A DNA stretch of 64,000 nt, taken from Cryptomeria japonica (taxonomy: Eukaryota; Streptophyta; Pinopsida; Cupressales; Cupressaceae). The translations under genes and the position numbers were made by a program. Of this stretch, positions 1 to 10,537 are shown piece after piece (position 1 is the stretch's first letter; each line of letters starts with the position of its first letter). Below the pieces are notes generated by a model. It was not told the DNA's origin, did not search any database, and was given only the letters and a program-made list of their open reading frames with translations. The stretch covers positions 377,445,132-377,509,131 of the forward strand of contig NC_081407.1 in NCBI RefSeq assembly GCF_030272615.1, given 5' to 3'.

Positions 1-1923
1 AATACCTCTTGAGGCAGAGAAAAAACTAGAGTGGGAACCATTAATGAAGACAAAAAAATTCAACATAGATATGCATTTTTCAACTAACTGAAGAAAATGA
101 CTATAAAAACTAAAAGCTTGTAGGACACTTATCAAAAATTGGCAATTAACCCGATCATAGGCCTTCAAAAGATTGATCTTGAGAAGGAAACCGACGTTAT
201 TAAAAAAAGAGAATAGACATTTTCATCAGCCACAATAATAGAATCCAAAACCTGTCGGCCAGGGATGAAACCATTTTGATGTCTGGAAATCAACATAGGC
301 ATGATAGCTTTGAGTCAGAAAACCAGAATCTTAGAGATAATCTTATAAATTGACTTACACAAACTAATGGGTCTGAAATCCTGAAAGTTGCTAGCATTAG
401 GTTTTTCAGGGATAAAAACAAAAAATGTGGCGTTCAACTCTTTGAAAAGAGAACTGGAACCAAATAACTCTCTAGCAACCTCAAAAACATCATTACCAAC
501 AATTTGCCAATACATTTGGAAAAAATAAACATCGGAAACCGTATGAGCTTGGAACTTTGTTCCCTTCAAAGGAGAAAGTGTCTTTATTAACCTCTTCAAA
601 ACTCAGGATTCTGGTAAGCTCCTTGTTGATCTCCAGGGTGATCTTAAGCAAAACCTCCTAAAGAATATTCTCTAGGGCCTGAAGATCCAGAGGACCATCC
701 TCAAAGAGGAGGGAGGAGAATAAATCGATGGCCTCCTTAGACAAATCCTACTTCTTATCCACCCACTAGTTGTTAACCTATAACTTCTTAATTCTATTGT
801 TAGCTCTGTGTTTCATAGTGGTCATATGAAAAAATTTAGTATTCTTGTCCCAACTTTTAAGCCATACAACTCTGGATCTCTGTTTCCAATATTCCTCTTC
901 CTTAGAAATAATGTCATGAAGCTTATTCAATAGTTTAATATCTTTATCCATGATTCTAGGGTTGTATCCCAACCCCTGACTAAGAAATTGAATATCATCC
1001 AACTCCTTCTTTATGTTTTCCTTTTCTGAAAAATATTCCTGAACACAGATTTATTCCACTATAGATTATTGGATTTAACATTGGACAATTTGTTAACAAT
1101 TCTATATATACTAGTCCCCTGAATAATAATGTCCCACCATTCTGAAATCTTATCCTCAAGTTCTAGATTGATGGTCCACATTTTCTCAACTCTAAACGGA
1201 AAAGATCTTCTGCCATAAAGGGGCACCATATTCAAGATAATCAGGAAATGGTCCAATCCAATTCTAGAGAGATAGGACAAGGTACAAGAATTTTTGTAAG
1301 TGAATTTGGCAAAATTAGACCTCGATCAAGTTTGACCTGAATAAGGTCTAAACCACTCCTTCTATTAGACCATGTAAATGAGCACCAATAAGATCTTGGT
1401 CCAATAAAAAAAGAGCATTGATCATATCAAGGTCTTGTTTAGTTTCCTTAGAGATTAGAGCACCACCCATTTTCTCTTTGCTACAAAGAGGAGTATTAAA
1501 ATCCCCCTTAAGAATCCATCTATCATTCAAGAAAGAAAGACTAGCCTAACTCAAGAAACCCCAAAGATTTCTCTTGGCACTTATCCCATTGGGGGCATAA
1601 ATATTAGATAAAATCCATGAATAACCATCCTTGAGACCAGTGAATCTAGTAGCAATATAATTAGCACAAGTAAGAACTACCATACCTCGAAGGATCCTCA
1701 TGTTCCATAGACTGGCTAAGCCACCTTGGGCTCCATCTGCATCAGAGCAATGAACAACGCAATCTTTAAAAATGGCTAACTTGATTCTCTCCACTCTGAT
1801 AGAGGGCATCTTTGTCTCCTGAATGAGACAAATATCGGGTTTATGATCTCTTACAATATTGGAAAGGAGATCATGTTTGTGGGGGTGATTAAGCCCCCTA
1901 ATATTCGATCAGATGATTTTCAT
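1..1923 (-). pseudogene. LINE ORF2 (endonuclease-reverse transcriptase), partial and broken
   Basis: ORF2 would start at the ATG at 1923 and opens with the usual LINE endonuclease N-terminus. Its fifth codon is TGA where Trp is expected, just before SNIRGLN. QETK follows near 1810, then the GDFN motif near 1500 and a degenerate SDHF motif near 1240. The pre-RT region contains WLKSWDKNTKFFH near 850. RT blocks follow: IPKP-like and FRPISLC near 360, then QNGFIPGRQVLDS near 260. The motif A region near 172-174 reads KINLLKAYDRV, with Asn where the catalytic Asp of K-x-D-L-x-KAYD is expected. Stops and frameshifts separate the blocks. The endonuclease would nick target DNA and the RT would copy the element RNA there, but this copy cannot. 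Confidence 0.88.
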
Positions 1924-1975
1924 TTGATAGGGGAGGGGGATCCAATCCCCATATCCTAAACAGTTCTCTAAACCC

Positions 1976-3250
1976 CATCTACAATAGTGGATTTAGTTAG
2001 CCTACCCCTGCGTACACTATTTGGTAGTCTTCCCACCCCTTTAGGTTCATACCCACAATCCATCCCCTTTCATTTTCTGGTTGTGACACCCAAAGCTCCC
2101 AGTGTTGAGACATTGGTAATAGGAGATGGTGGACTCCTTCTTCGATTCCTGGATTTGACTTGAGTAAAAGGATTGGATATCTCTCAAATATCCATAGGGA
2201 TATCAATCACCGTCTGCCCATCAAATTTCTCAAGATTATCCTACTCCATATTCCTATTCATATCAATAACCAACTGAATGGGGGTTTCTACAGTCACCCC
2301 ATTATCCTTTTGAACAGAATCATCTATATTAACTTTGGGGTCAACCTGTGGTGGAATAGAAACCATTTCCTTAACATTCCCATTCGAGCTTTATTTATCT
2401 GGCACATCTGAAGATTCTTTCTTCTACAATGCATCACTAAGTTCCCCTATAGGAGGAACCTGTTGGTTCTGGTCGCTACCCTGACCCTCAACTTTCTTGT
2501 TCCAGATCTTTTTTGGTTTTGGTTTAGTTGAACATTACTTCGCCCAGTGACCCACTTTTTTATAGTGACACACAACCAACCCTAGACCAGCCTCTTTTTC
2601 GCTGCAGTCATCGGCTCCACCGATAGAATCTCACCGAAGCAAGCCGCTAGACCTACAAAGATCACCTCATCACAGTACTCCAAAGGGAGTCCAAGAAGAC
2701 AGACTGAAATGGGCACCTCATTGTACTCCCAAGACAGGATTAAAACTAGGTTTCCATTTCTTTAAGGCAAGTGAGGTTTTACCCAACATCCAAGGACCCT
2801 CCGCAAGGACAGATCTAAGATCCTCATCACATACAAAGGAGAAGGAGAAAAATTTATTACCCATTGCCACCACATCAAACTGACCTTTCCCTTTCCATTT
2901 TCGGGCAACCCATTCCCTAACTGATTCAATATTAGGGCGGGGGCCAATGAAGTTCCCAACTAGAACCGACTCCATATTAGAAATATTTCTCTCCACAATG
3001 CAGTCTGATATGGAAATCGAGCAAGTACCCGAGCTAGGGTCCACTTTGTGAGGAACATGAGAAATAGCTTTAACTTTAAGCCTGAATCAAAAATGACCAG
3101 ACCGTAATTGGTTTCACCCCAATGAGGGTGAAAAATCAATTGATGAGGATTTGGGCCCCTCCACAACATGCTTCCGAGAAGCAGAGGAATATTTTCCATT
3201 TGTCGAGATACGTCGAGTCCCACCATCCCAAACCCCGTGAACACTGTCAC
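1976..3250 (-). pseudogene. LINE ORF1 (DUF4283 / zinc-knuckle protein), broken
   Basis: The best-preserved part (3044-2718) carries a DUF4283 core with ARKWKGKGQFDVVAMGN and FVCDEDLRSVLAEGPWML, typical of plant LINE ORF1 nucleic-acid-binding proteins. Further downstream, about 2585-2540, a degenerate zinc knuckle reads VCHYKKVGHWAK. A conserved-looking C-terminus ends at a TAG near 1978, about 55 bp before the ORF2 start. Reading frames change several times. The upstream part (3050-3250) is poorly conserved and the true start is not certain. Confidence 0.82.
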
Positions 3251-3830
3251 TGTTGTGTAATTAGTTTTATTTCTTGCATTGTTATCTTTTTAATTCAGTT
3301 TGTTGTTTTGAGTTTATTTCTATCCACAACTAATACAATAGCTTAGAAGGCTTCCATAGTGCATATATTTTGATGGCTCATTTCAAGTTCATGTTCTTGG
3401 GTTGACAATTAAATGTAGATTCTAGTTCATGAAGGGTTGATGAGTGTGGATAAAAATCCTCGAGTTGTGAATTAGTATCCCAAACTCAATTGCAAATAAA
3501 AAGATTAACACGTAGCATTTTTCATGAACAACAACTTTTTTTCTTTCATGCTTCTCTTTCTTCTATATTTAATGTCAATGCTCAGTTGAATATGCCCCTT
3601 GGTTCAGAGATGGGTGGTTGTTGAAATTCCTCTAGAAGTATTGAAAACCTCAGAAAATTTTATGAAAATGTTAGGGTATCCACTTGGAGATGTGTCTGAT
3701 GCTTCACAAATTCGTGTTAAAATAAGTAAGGGCTTAGGCAAAAAAAGTAATCGTTGAGTGTCAGTACTCAAACTAAAACCAGACACATCATTGTAGTAGA
3801 TGTCTTTCTTAAAAAACTCCCTTATCTTTT
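3251..3830. other. Spacer, no gene recognised
   Basis: AT-rich sequence between the 5' limit of the LINE and the next long open frame. An 80-codon minus-strand frame (3604-3846) overlaps the start of the following plus-strand frame and shows no recognisable motif. No repeat boundary or promoter could be supported. Confidence 0.5.
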
Positions 3831-5000
3831 TTGTTGCATTCATCAATGTTTAAATCAATAGTTTTATCAGAAAAAAGGTTGGTTCTAGGAATAATAACGA
3901 CATGCATGCAGCCGAAGCTTGAAAATAACGATGAAGACATGCATAAAGAAGAATCCCCTATAGTCTTCATTCTAGCTTGGTGTCTCAAGTCTTATGATGA
4001 TGACTTTCTATGTGGAGAAGATATTCTAATTCATCCATCAACGACAGTTGAAGATGAAAACTTTTTCAAGGAAATCAAAGGTATAATACCTAGTGAACAA
4101 TCTTGTATGGATATGACCAATGGAGAAGGAAGCATAAGTAAAATTTTGCAGACATATTCTTTATCTTCAAAAATGGAGACATTTACTGAATTTCTAGATC
4201 AGCCTCAAGTGAAAGAAGTTGAACCATCGAGAATCCACTCTTTATCATTCATGTCACCTGAGTATAAAGTTTTCAAATTTCATGAAGAGTGTGATGAAGA
4301 GGAATCATTGGGACAAGAGAGCACAAAAAGTAATGAAAATATCTATGTGAGGGTTGAATATAAAATCCATGTAGGTATATCAATAAATATCCCTATTTTG
4401 GTGGAATTGCAATCTATGCCTTATGAAGTATTCAAGGTTCAAAGAAATCCTCCTTTTGAATATTTGGATCAAGAAGACATCCTTATTCAAGGGGATAGTT
4501 TTGGGAATTATACCACAAATGTAGAGATAAATGAGGTAATGGATGATCTAATGAAGGAAATCAATGAAGTTAATTCTCATAATGTTTGTATTTCAGATTG
4601 TTGTTTGAAGGCTTCAAATGATGACTTCTCCTATAGTAAAAGTGCGTACCTCAATCCTTTGTTTTCAAATGAGCGTATTTATACAGATGATTTTCAAGAT
4701 GATATACTTGAACATGATTCAATGGTTATGTCTACTCAAGTTTCTTCACATCATAGATTATATGAAGGTTGTCCAATTTGTGGATTAATTTATTGTAAAC
4801 CAGACTATCAGAGGGATCTTCAGATAGAGGATATGGGTATGCTTGAGAATATTTCACAAATAGTCAATAAAGTTCAAAGTGGTACCCCAATACTTGAAGA
4901 GAGCCTGCAAATTTATGATGAGACATGGTTGTTTGGTTCACTGCCCAAATTTTTTTCTCATCTTATACATGTTGATCTTGTCAACTCACTAATCTTATAG
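3831..5000 (+). CDS. Hypothetical acidic protein, 389 codons, intact
   Basis: An uninterrupted 389-codon frame, unusual for this decayed window. The product is acidic and rich in Asp, Glu, Ser and Ile. No catalytic or transmembrane domain is recognised. Two segments look like diverged copies of one unit: CLKSYDDDF near residue 52 and CLKASNDDF near residue 258, each followed by a similar acidic stretch. A cysteine cluster GCPICGLIYC lies near residue 325 and could bind metal. The first ATG is taken as the start; later Met codons at 6 and about 26 are equally possible. It could be a host gene exon or an accessory ORF of an unrecognised retroelement. No TATA box or splice structure could be assigned. 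Confidence 0.45.
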   Translation: MLHSSMFKSIVLSEKRLVLGIITTCMQPKLENNDEDMHKEESPIVFILAWCLKSYDDDFLCGEDILIHPSTTVEDENFFKEIKGIIPSEQSCMDMTNGEGSISKILQTYSLSSKMETFTEFLDQPQVKEVEPSRIHSLSFMSPEYKVFKFHEECDEEESLGQESTKSNENIYVRVEYKIHVGISINIPILVELQSMPYEVFKVQRNPPFEYLDQEDILIQGDSFGNYTTNVEINEVMDDLMKEINEVNSHNVCISDCCLKASNDDFSYSKSAYLNPLFSNERIYTDDFQDDILEHDSMVMSTQVSSHHRLYEGCPICGLIYCKPDYQRDLQIEDMGMLENISQIVNKVQSGTPILEESLQIYDETWLFGSLPKFFSHLIHVDLVNSLIL

Positions 5001-5200
5001 GTGTCACATGGACGCTCGCCATATTTCTGCACAGGTGCCTAGTTCAGTCAGCTTGTGAATGGTTTTGTATGAAGATCGTGGAGAGCTTTGAGATGGGATT
5101 TGCCTACTATGTGCATAATTTAGTTAGAAGTTTTGTTGTGTTCATCCCATTTTTGGTTTGTGTCTGGTTTCTCCGGCTATTCCCTATGTTGTTTTTTCTT

Positions 5201-5366
5201 GACTCTGTTGCCCAATGGATAGTGCACTAGACTGCGAGCCAGAGATTTTGGGTTCATCCTACGTCCTTTGCAGTCCTTGTCCCCAGTCATAGCTAGTTGT
5301 TGCCCCCATATTTGGGATACCTGAAATTTTAACTTCAAATTAGTCTCAATGTTGAATGAAGGTCCA
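5201..5366 (+). mobile_element. tRNA-Arg-like sequence, probable SINE head
   Basis: 5201-5262 resembles a tRNA-Arg. It begins GACTCTG, has an A-box-like TTGCCCAATGGATAG and an anticodon arm with loop CTGCGAG. AGATTTTGGGTTCATCC follows, close to the T-arm and B box but one base short. The 3' acceptor strand does not pair with the 5' strand, so this is not a working tRNA gene. A tRNA-derived head with a split pol III promoter, followed by about 100 bp of unrelated sequence and a simple-repeat tail, is the usual SINE layout. Only one copy is visible, so a lone tRNA pseudogene is an alternative. Confidence 0.5.
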
Positions 5367-5835
5367 AATATATATATATATATATATATGTATAGATATA
5401 TATATATATATATATATATGTATAGATATATATATATGTATATGTATACATATATATATATATATGTATATGTATACATATATATATATATATGTATATG
5501 TATACATATATGTATATGTATATGTATACATATATATATATATATGTATACATATATACATATACATATGTATATGTATATATATGTATATATATATATG
5601 TATACATCTATATATACATACATATACATATATATGTGTATATATACATACATATGCATATGTATGTGTATATATATGTGTATACATATATATATATATA
5701 TATACTTATATATGTATATATGTGTATATATGTGTATATATATATGTATATATATTTATATTTATATATGTATATGTATATGTATATGTATAGGTATATG
5801 TATATATATATGTATATGTATTTGTATTTGTGTGG
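5367..5835. repeat. TA / TATG / TACA microsatellite, about 470 bp
   Basis: Almost pure alternating purine-pyrimidine sequence made of TA runs broken by ATGTAT and ATACAT. Because TAT and ATA codons dominate, it is open in several frames on both strands; those Tyr/Ile-rich frames are not genes. It begins immediately after the SINE-like segment. Confidence 0.97.
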
Positions 5836-6725
5836 ATATAAGATTTAATTTTCACCATAAAAAAATAGCAGGTATATTCTAATTTCTTCTCTAAAGTTAA
5901 AGAACAAACTCAGTGTCACTTCTTTTCTAAAAGATATTTGAAGTGCTTGACAAAGAAGTATTTGAAAAAACATAATGTTAGGGATTGGCTGCAAGTGATA
6001 GCATCCAATAAGGATCGCAATGTCTTAGCTCATACATTTTTTTGTCTATGCGCTATAGTATTTCAATATTTTGTTAAACAATGGTAATAAATATAATACT
6101 GTGATCTTTTTTATGTAATGTTTCTTCCTCTATATTTAATATTAAAAAAAAATCAAGTTTATTTCATTAATTATTTATACATTGATTATCATTGATTATA
6201 AATATATATAAAAAAATGTTTATCTCACGAAAAACAAGTGAATTAAAAGTCCAACTTGTTGTAATTTTTTTTGCATAATTTCAATATTAAAAAAAAAAAG
6301 TCCAACGAACTAGGTACATGTACATTGAACACCTAAAATATGTGTCATTGAACACCGACACGAAATAAAGGTTATGGCCCATGGGACGATGAAGCGTCAA
6401 GTGACATGGCGTTTGGGTTGCAAAAATCCTATGTATAATGGGACCCACATGAACTGACAATGGATATGCAGTGATATTGTCTTATGGTATGCACATCACT
6501 GAAATTGAATGGTTAACATCTATCCTTTAGGTGACTTTAATGCTATCTTGTGTGGACAAATTATGTGGTTGAACTAGTACATGCGGAGGAATGATGACAG
6601 ACTTTTTGATTAATGCCGACGGCCGCTGCCATTATATGTTAGAAATTAGAATTGAGTGAGAGGTTTTTAAATCTTGGGTGGATTGGAAGTCTTGGTATCA
6701 TACTATTTGAACTTGCAGCATTGTC
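5836..6725. other. AT-rich spacer with weak traces of retroelement
   Basis: No gene can be supported. Near 6530 a short plus-strand stretch can be read as GDFNAIL, the motif of LINE endonucleases, but the flanking frames are broken and nothing else of an endonuclease is convincing. Poly-A and poly-T runs occur near 6145 and 6290. Confidence 0.4.
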
Positions 6726-7097
6726 TTGGGTTTCTTTATAAGCAGCATGGAAGCCAATTTCTCCTTCCATACTGATAAGAAATTAGTCCAACTGACTGGA
6801 CAATTTACGGATAGGAGGCTAGAAGGTTTGTTCTTGTTTAAGGATGAGCGGTTGTACGAGAGAGTGAAAATGTTGTTAGGAGAGGAAATTGTCCATGTAG
6901 GTCATCACTACAGGACAAAAATGGAGGCATATTCATTGATTGCCGCTTGGGGTTTCCAATTTGAGGATGAGGCGGACAAGGTAAAAAATGCCCTGAGAAT
7001 TATAATTGATTCAAACTACCTCCTCTCTAAATTTTATTACCATTTTCAACTTTTATGGATCTACTCAGCCCTTAAACCATTAAAACAAAGAGAAAAG
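6726..7097 (+). pseudogene. Open frame of unknown origin, truncated by microsatellite
   Basis: About 124 codons of ordinary, non-repetitive composition (for example [18 protein letters not shown] near residues 45-63) run straight into a TA microsatellite, which keeps the frame open for another 170 meaningless Tyr/Ile codons. No family is recognised. It may be an exon or a retroelement fragment whose 3' part was replaced by the expanding repeat. The start codon is simply the first ATG in frame. Confidence 0.3.
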
Positions 7098-7100
7098 GGG

Positions 7101-7230
7101 ATATATATATATATGTATATGTATATGTATATCTACAGATATATACATATATATGTATACATATATATACATATATATGTGTATATATATGTAGATATAC
7201 ATATACATATGTATATATATGTACATACAT

Positions 7231-7280
<50 letters not shown>

Positions 7281-7482
7281 ACATACATGTATATATATAT
7301 GTATATGTATATACATATATGTATATATACATGTATATATATATATATGTATATCTACACATATATATATATATGTATATATACATATACATATATATAT
7401 ACATGTATGTATACATATATCTATATATATATGTATATATGTATATGTATATCTACATATATATATATACACATATATATGT

Positions 7483-7534
<52 letters not shown>

Positions 7535-7733
7535 ATACATATACATATATATATATATATATTTATATATATTTATGTATGTATATACATATAGATGTAT
7601 ATATGCATATACATATATATAGATATATATGTATATACATATATATAGATATATATGTATATACATATATATCTATATATATGTATATACATATATATAT
7701 ATATATATCTATATACATATATATATATATATA

Positions 7734-7770
<37 letters not shown>
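7101..7770. repeat. TA / TATG / TACA microsatellite, about 670 bp
   Basis: Same composition as the array at 5367-5835, with long pure TA runs near 7240, 7500 and 7740. All long frames across it are artefacts of the repeat. It ends at the border of the duplicated block beginning near 7780. Confidence 0.97.
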
Positions 7771-7773
<3 letters not shown>

Positions 7774-7779
7774 TAAAAG

Positions 7780-8027
7780 AAGGATAGAGTAGGATATTAG
7801 TACAAATTTAATTTAAGGTAAGACTACTTGGTGATAGCATTAATGACTTTGTGACTATGAACTAGTCCAAAGATAGAAAAGGGGCTAGATCACAAAGGAT
7901 AACATGTATATGAATATAAATGTGATTAGTTGTGTGTAATAAACTAGTGAATAAGACAAATGTATAAGGATATGTGAATATGAGAATGAAAATAAATAAT
8001 AAATGCATAAGAACATGTGAAACAAAT
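7780..8027. repeat. Duplicated block, copy 1, left fragment
   Basis: Nearly collinear with 41560-41810: both contain CTACTTGGTGATAGCATTAA and AAATGCATAAGAACATGTGA-like strings in the same order. The match stops at 8027 and resumes at 17066, so everything between was inserted later. The block itself appears to belong to an older minus-strand LTR element. Confidence 0.85.
8012..8027. repeat. Left target-site duplication of the 8028-17065 LINE
   Basis: AACATGTGAAACAAAT, 16 bp, is repeated exactly at 17066-17081. The uninterrupted copy near 41788 has one version of this site, as expected for the empty site. Confidence 0.9.
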
Positions 8028-8270
8028 CACTTTAGGCATGGTAAAATCATTTATATTCCTTTCTATCTGGCCTCCTCTCTTGAAAATAGCCTCGAAAAAC
8101 ATTTGGAGAATCCAAACAACCCTTTTCTCCACGAGGGACTTATTGTGCTCATCATGGAGTACGCTAAATCCCTTGAAGTTGTGCCCCCTCTATCTGAGAC
8201 TGGCCAATAGAATGATATCCAGGATGTCTCTGACTCAGAAATGAATTTGGAAGAAAGTGGGGTTCCTCCT
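8028..8270 (+). pseudogene. LINE ORF3, middle part (5' fragment of split ORF)
   Basis: About 80 codons with one in-frame stop (TAG near 8208). The stretch with SSLENSLEKHL and HEGLIVLIMEY aligns by eye to the segment with SSLTQSVV and LHYGLIPTLYNF in the 39.7 kb copy (near 40170-40230), and to PSLPSLFVKPLK in the 28.2-30.7 kb copy. An acidic Ser/Asp/Glu-rich stretch follows and is interrupted at 8270 by the LTR element. Removing that element with one CTCCT restores the frame into 16077. Function unknown. Confidence 0.65.
8266..8270. repeat. Left 5 bp TSD of LTR element (CTCCT)
   Basis: CTCCT directly before the TGTAGCG terminus. The same five bases follow the 3' LTR at 16072-16076. Five base pairs is the normal duplication length for LTR retrotransposon integrases. 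Confidence 0.95.
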
Positions 8271-9482
8271 TGTAGCGTCCTAAAATTGTGACACTTGTAA
8301 TTTTGACTGCATTTCGGTCTTCATGATGGCGACGCAACACGCAACCTGAATGGAGACCCCGAAACCTAATTATGACACCAAAAACTGCATTTTCTTGCAC
8401 CCTGGCCTGAACCTCCTTTGCACCCTGCTGTCCCGGGAGGTCGGACCAGAGCACCCAGCACCCTGGTCCCTGGGTCCTATTTTGGGCCCGGTCTCTTTTG
8501 GACTTCGGGTCTTTATGTTTGCAAATTGGAAAATAAACTTTCCTGGTCAGCCTAAGGTCGGGAAAATCAGTCTATTAACCCTAATTGACAAGTATATAAA
8601 CTACATTCTCCTCTTTCATTCGATATGATGGGAAAGGCGTGGAAACTATACTCAAGCATTCAAGCATTCAAGCATTCCTTCAAGCAATTGATCATTTCAA
8701 GTCTCCATTCAAGGCTAAGTGTTGCATTCAAGACAAGGATTCAACCATTGAAGAGGAGATCACATACTACATGCTACATACAACATACAACATACAACAA
8801 ACAACAACATCTATACCTTCGCACATAAGGATACAAACATCCTTACAACAAGGTATTAGTACTTGTTTTACATTACATACATTTACATTTACAGCATTTC
8901 TCATTTCTTGGTTAATTCCAAAACCGGGGTTTGACCTAAAGGCAAACCCCTAATCCCTAACCCCCCAATCGTCTTCGCTTTTCTATGTGTAGGTTGCAGG
9001 TACGTGGCTGAAATTGAAGATCTGGAATCCTTGTGCAGAGACGAATAGATCCCCCTTCGTTTCGCGGATTTTTCGAAGGACCGTGTGCACGCCGGGCGCC
9101 ATCGTCCCAACAACTTTTGCTCAAATTTGCAGGACAGCGCCGTATCGACATTTTACTACTAATTCCAGGTCCGCAGCTTCATCCTATATCCCTATCTCAG
9201 TTTATAAGTGAATCTTTGTCACTTTCTATGCATTCCTAGCTTAATTCTTCTATCAGCATTCTTTACAAAAGAGGGTAGCCTTGCTTTCTTAACCCTTGAA
9301 ACACATTTAGCATCTAATCTTGCATTGTGTGGGATTGGATCTTGTGGGTTTCAACCCCTCTTTTGAATGTAAAGTCTCTCCCCTAAGTGAAAACCATCAA
9401 CCCTAGTGAATCTCCCTTCTCTCTCCTTGGAGTTGGAAGAGGGGAGAGCAACTAGGGTTCGATCGCGATTTTCCGCTTTACA
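8271..9482 (+). repeat. 5' LTR (TG...CA, 1212 bp)
   Basis: Begins TGTAGCGTCCTAAAATTG and ends CGATTTTCCGCTTTACA. A TATA box lies at 8593-8600 and a three-copy 10 bp repeat (CAAGCATT-type) at about 8652-8680, where the 3' LTR has one copy fewer. A hairpin module lies at 9078-9107. The 3' LTR is 23 bp longer overall, mainly because of an extra GCGCCCAGCGCCCTGGTCCC-type segment near 15030-15065. Confidence 0.95.
8593..8600 (+). promoter_or_regulatory. TATA box of the 5' LTR
   Basis: TATATAAA in the context GACAAGTATATAAACTACATTC, conserved unchanged in the 3' LTR at 15190-15197. Transcription would be expected to begin about 30 bp downstream, near 8630, which would define the U3/R border. Confidence 0.7.
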
Positions 9483-9485
9483 TTT

Positions 9486-9504
9486 TGGTGAACCCGACGT
9501 GAAC
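9486..9504 (+). promoter_or_regulatory. Candidate primer-binding site
   Basis: TGGTGAACCCGACGTGAAC lies three bases after the 5' LTR, the position of the tRNA primer site, and begins with the TGG that pairs with a tRNA CCA end. It is not the initiator-Met site found in the copia elements of this window. The tRNA species was not determined. A near-identical site, TGGTGAACCTGACTC, occurs on the minus strand at 18217-18231. Confidence 0.7.
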
Positions 9505-10507
9505 ATCCTTTCTGATTATTCATAGTTAGATCTGAAAATTGGATTCCTTGATTACATTTCCATGTTTGATCTTTTGCAAAATTTTAGAGGTTAATTGCAT
9601 AAAAACCCTAAATTTTCTTTTTAAGTAATTAAACTTGTGAAATGTTTAATTGTTAATGCTTGTTTCAGATCTGCCCTTCTATTACAAATTGTCAATTCAT
9701 ATTTGTGCTTTAATTTTGAAAATTAAGTGGTTAAGTGTCAAAACCCTAATTTTTGAAACCCTCTTGATTCAACCTTTGTCCGACAATTTCACTGATCAAA
9801 ACATCTCCAAATCGGCTGTAACTTTGGATTCCGCAATAAAATCACAATATCTTTCATCCCTGAAAATTTGGAAAAAATTTGCGAGGACCGTGTGCACTCC
9901 GAGCGCCATCGTCCTCGACATTTTTTCCGAAATTTCGGGAGCGAGATCTTACTGTATTTTCCTGCTAAAATCCAGAATTTTGGCTGATTTTATCAATTCT
10001 AACACCTTCAAAATTACAGTTAAAGTTGGTCTTGTGATTGCTTGGATTAAGGCCTCTAAACATTCAAAAATTGGTGAAATTGAAATTTGTGTCAAAATTG
10101 TGTTTCTTACAGTCCTAAATCTGAAAAGTGTGTTATCATTCATTCGAAATTTCAGTGCTTTATTCAAATTTTTGCAATTTGTGACTTTTGAAATTAAGTG
10201 CTTAATTACAACAACTTTGATTTCCGCTTTCAAAATTGAATTTTGCGTGAAATTGAGTCAACTTTCAAATTTCGAAACTTACATTGCTTTTGGTATTCCC
10301 TCTAAAATCATAAAATTCAAAATTTCAGTTTCCCTCTCTTTTTCAAAATTCAAAATTTGCATTTTTTCGACAATCTTGGTAGGGTTCAATTTTGAAATTG
10401 CAACTTTAATTTGGCCTATCTACAGATCGTAAAATCACTCAATTTTTTCAGGTTAGCTGTAAAATCATCATAACTTTCATCCTTGCAAATTTCGAAAAAA
10501 GTTGCGA

Positions 10508-10537
10508 GGACCGTGTGGACCCCGAGCGCCACGGTCC
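10508..10537 (+). promoter_or_regulatory. Leader hairpin GGACCGTG...CACGGTCC
   Basis: Perfect 8 bp inverted repeat with a 14-base loop. Related forms lie at 9078-9107 (LTR), 9885-9914 (leader) and 15667-15696 (3' LTR), and in the other element at 51353-51379 and 52082-52106. Recurrence in two diverged elements suggests an RNA structure with a role, possibly in packaging, dimerisation or translation; that role is inference. Confidence 0.55.

Larger units (their letters stand above)
1..3250 (-). mobile_element. L1-type LINE, truncated by window edge, decayed
   Basis: Minus-strand non-LTR retrotransposon read from about 3250 down to 1. ORF1 has a DUF4283 core and a degenerate zinc knuckle. ORF2 has an AP-endonuclease followed by the start of the reverse transcriptase. 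The 3' half (rest of RT, RNase H, 3' UTR) lies outside the window. Stops and frameshifts occur in both ORFs, so it is inactive. The 5' end near 3250 is the limit of recognisable coding similarity, not a proven element boundary, and no target-site duplication could be tested. Confidence 0.88.

Noticed and set aside
5201-5280. Functional tRNA gene
   Set aside because: B box is one base short and the acceptor stem does not pair; kept as a tRNA-derived sequence only.
5177-5882. Several long Tyr/Ile/Met-rich frames on both strands
   Set aside because: They are the six-frame reading of a TA/TATG microsatellite, which lacks stop codons in several frames. No composition or start context of a gene.
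6521-6660. LINE endonuclease motif GDFNAIL
   Set aside because: Seven residues in a broken context, no other endonuclease motif within range; too weak to call.
7072-7770. Overlapping Tyr/Ile-rich frames over the second microsatellite
   Set aside because: Same cause as the first array; repetitive codons only.
8350-8628. Frames inside the LTRs (also 14832-15188, 15222-15542)
   Set aside because: Present in both LTRs but without coding signature; they cover the promoter and R/U5 sequences.
9650-10432. 260-codon frame in the leader of the gag-only element
   Set aside because: The related element (51709-52035) shows nucleotide similarity here but loses the frame after indels, so conservation is of RNA or DNA, not protein.
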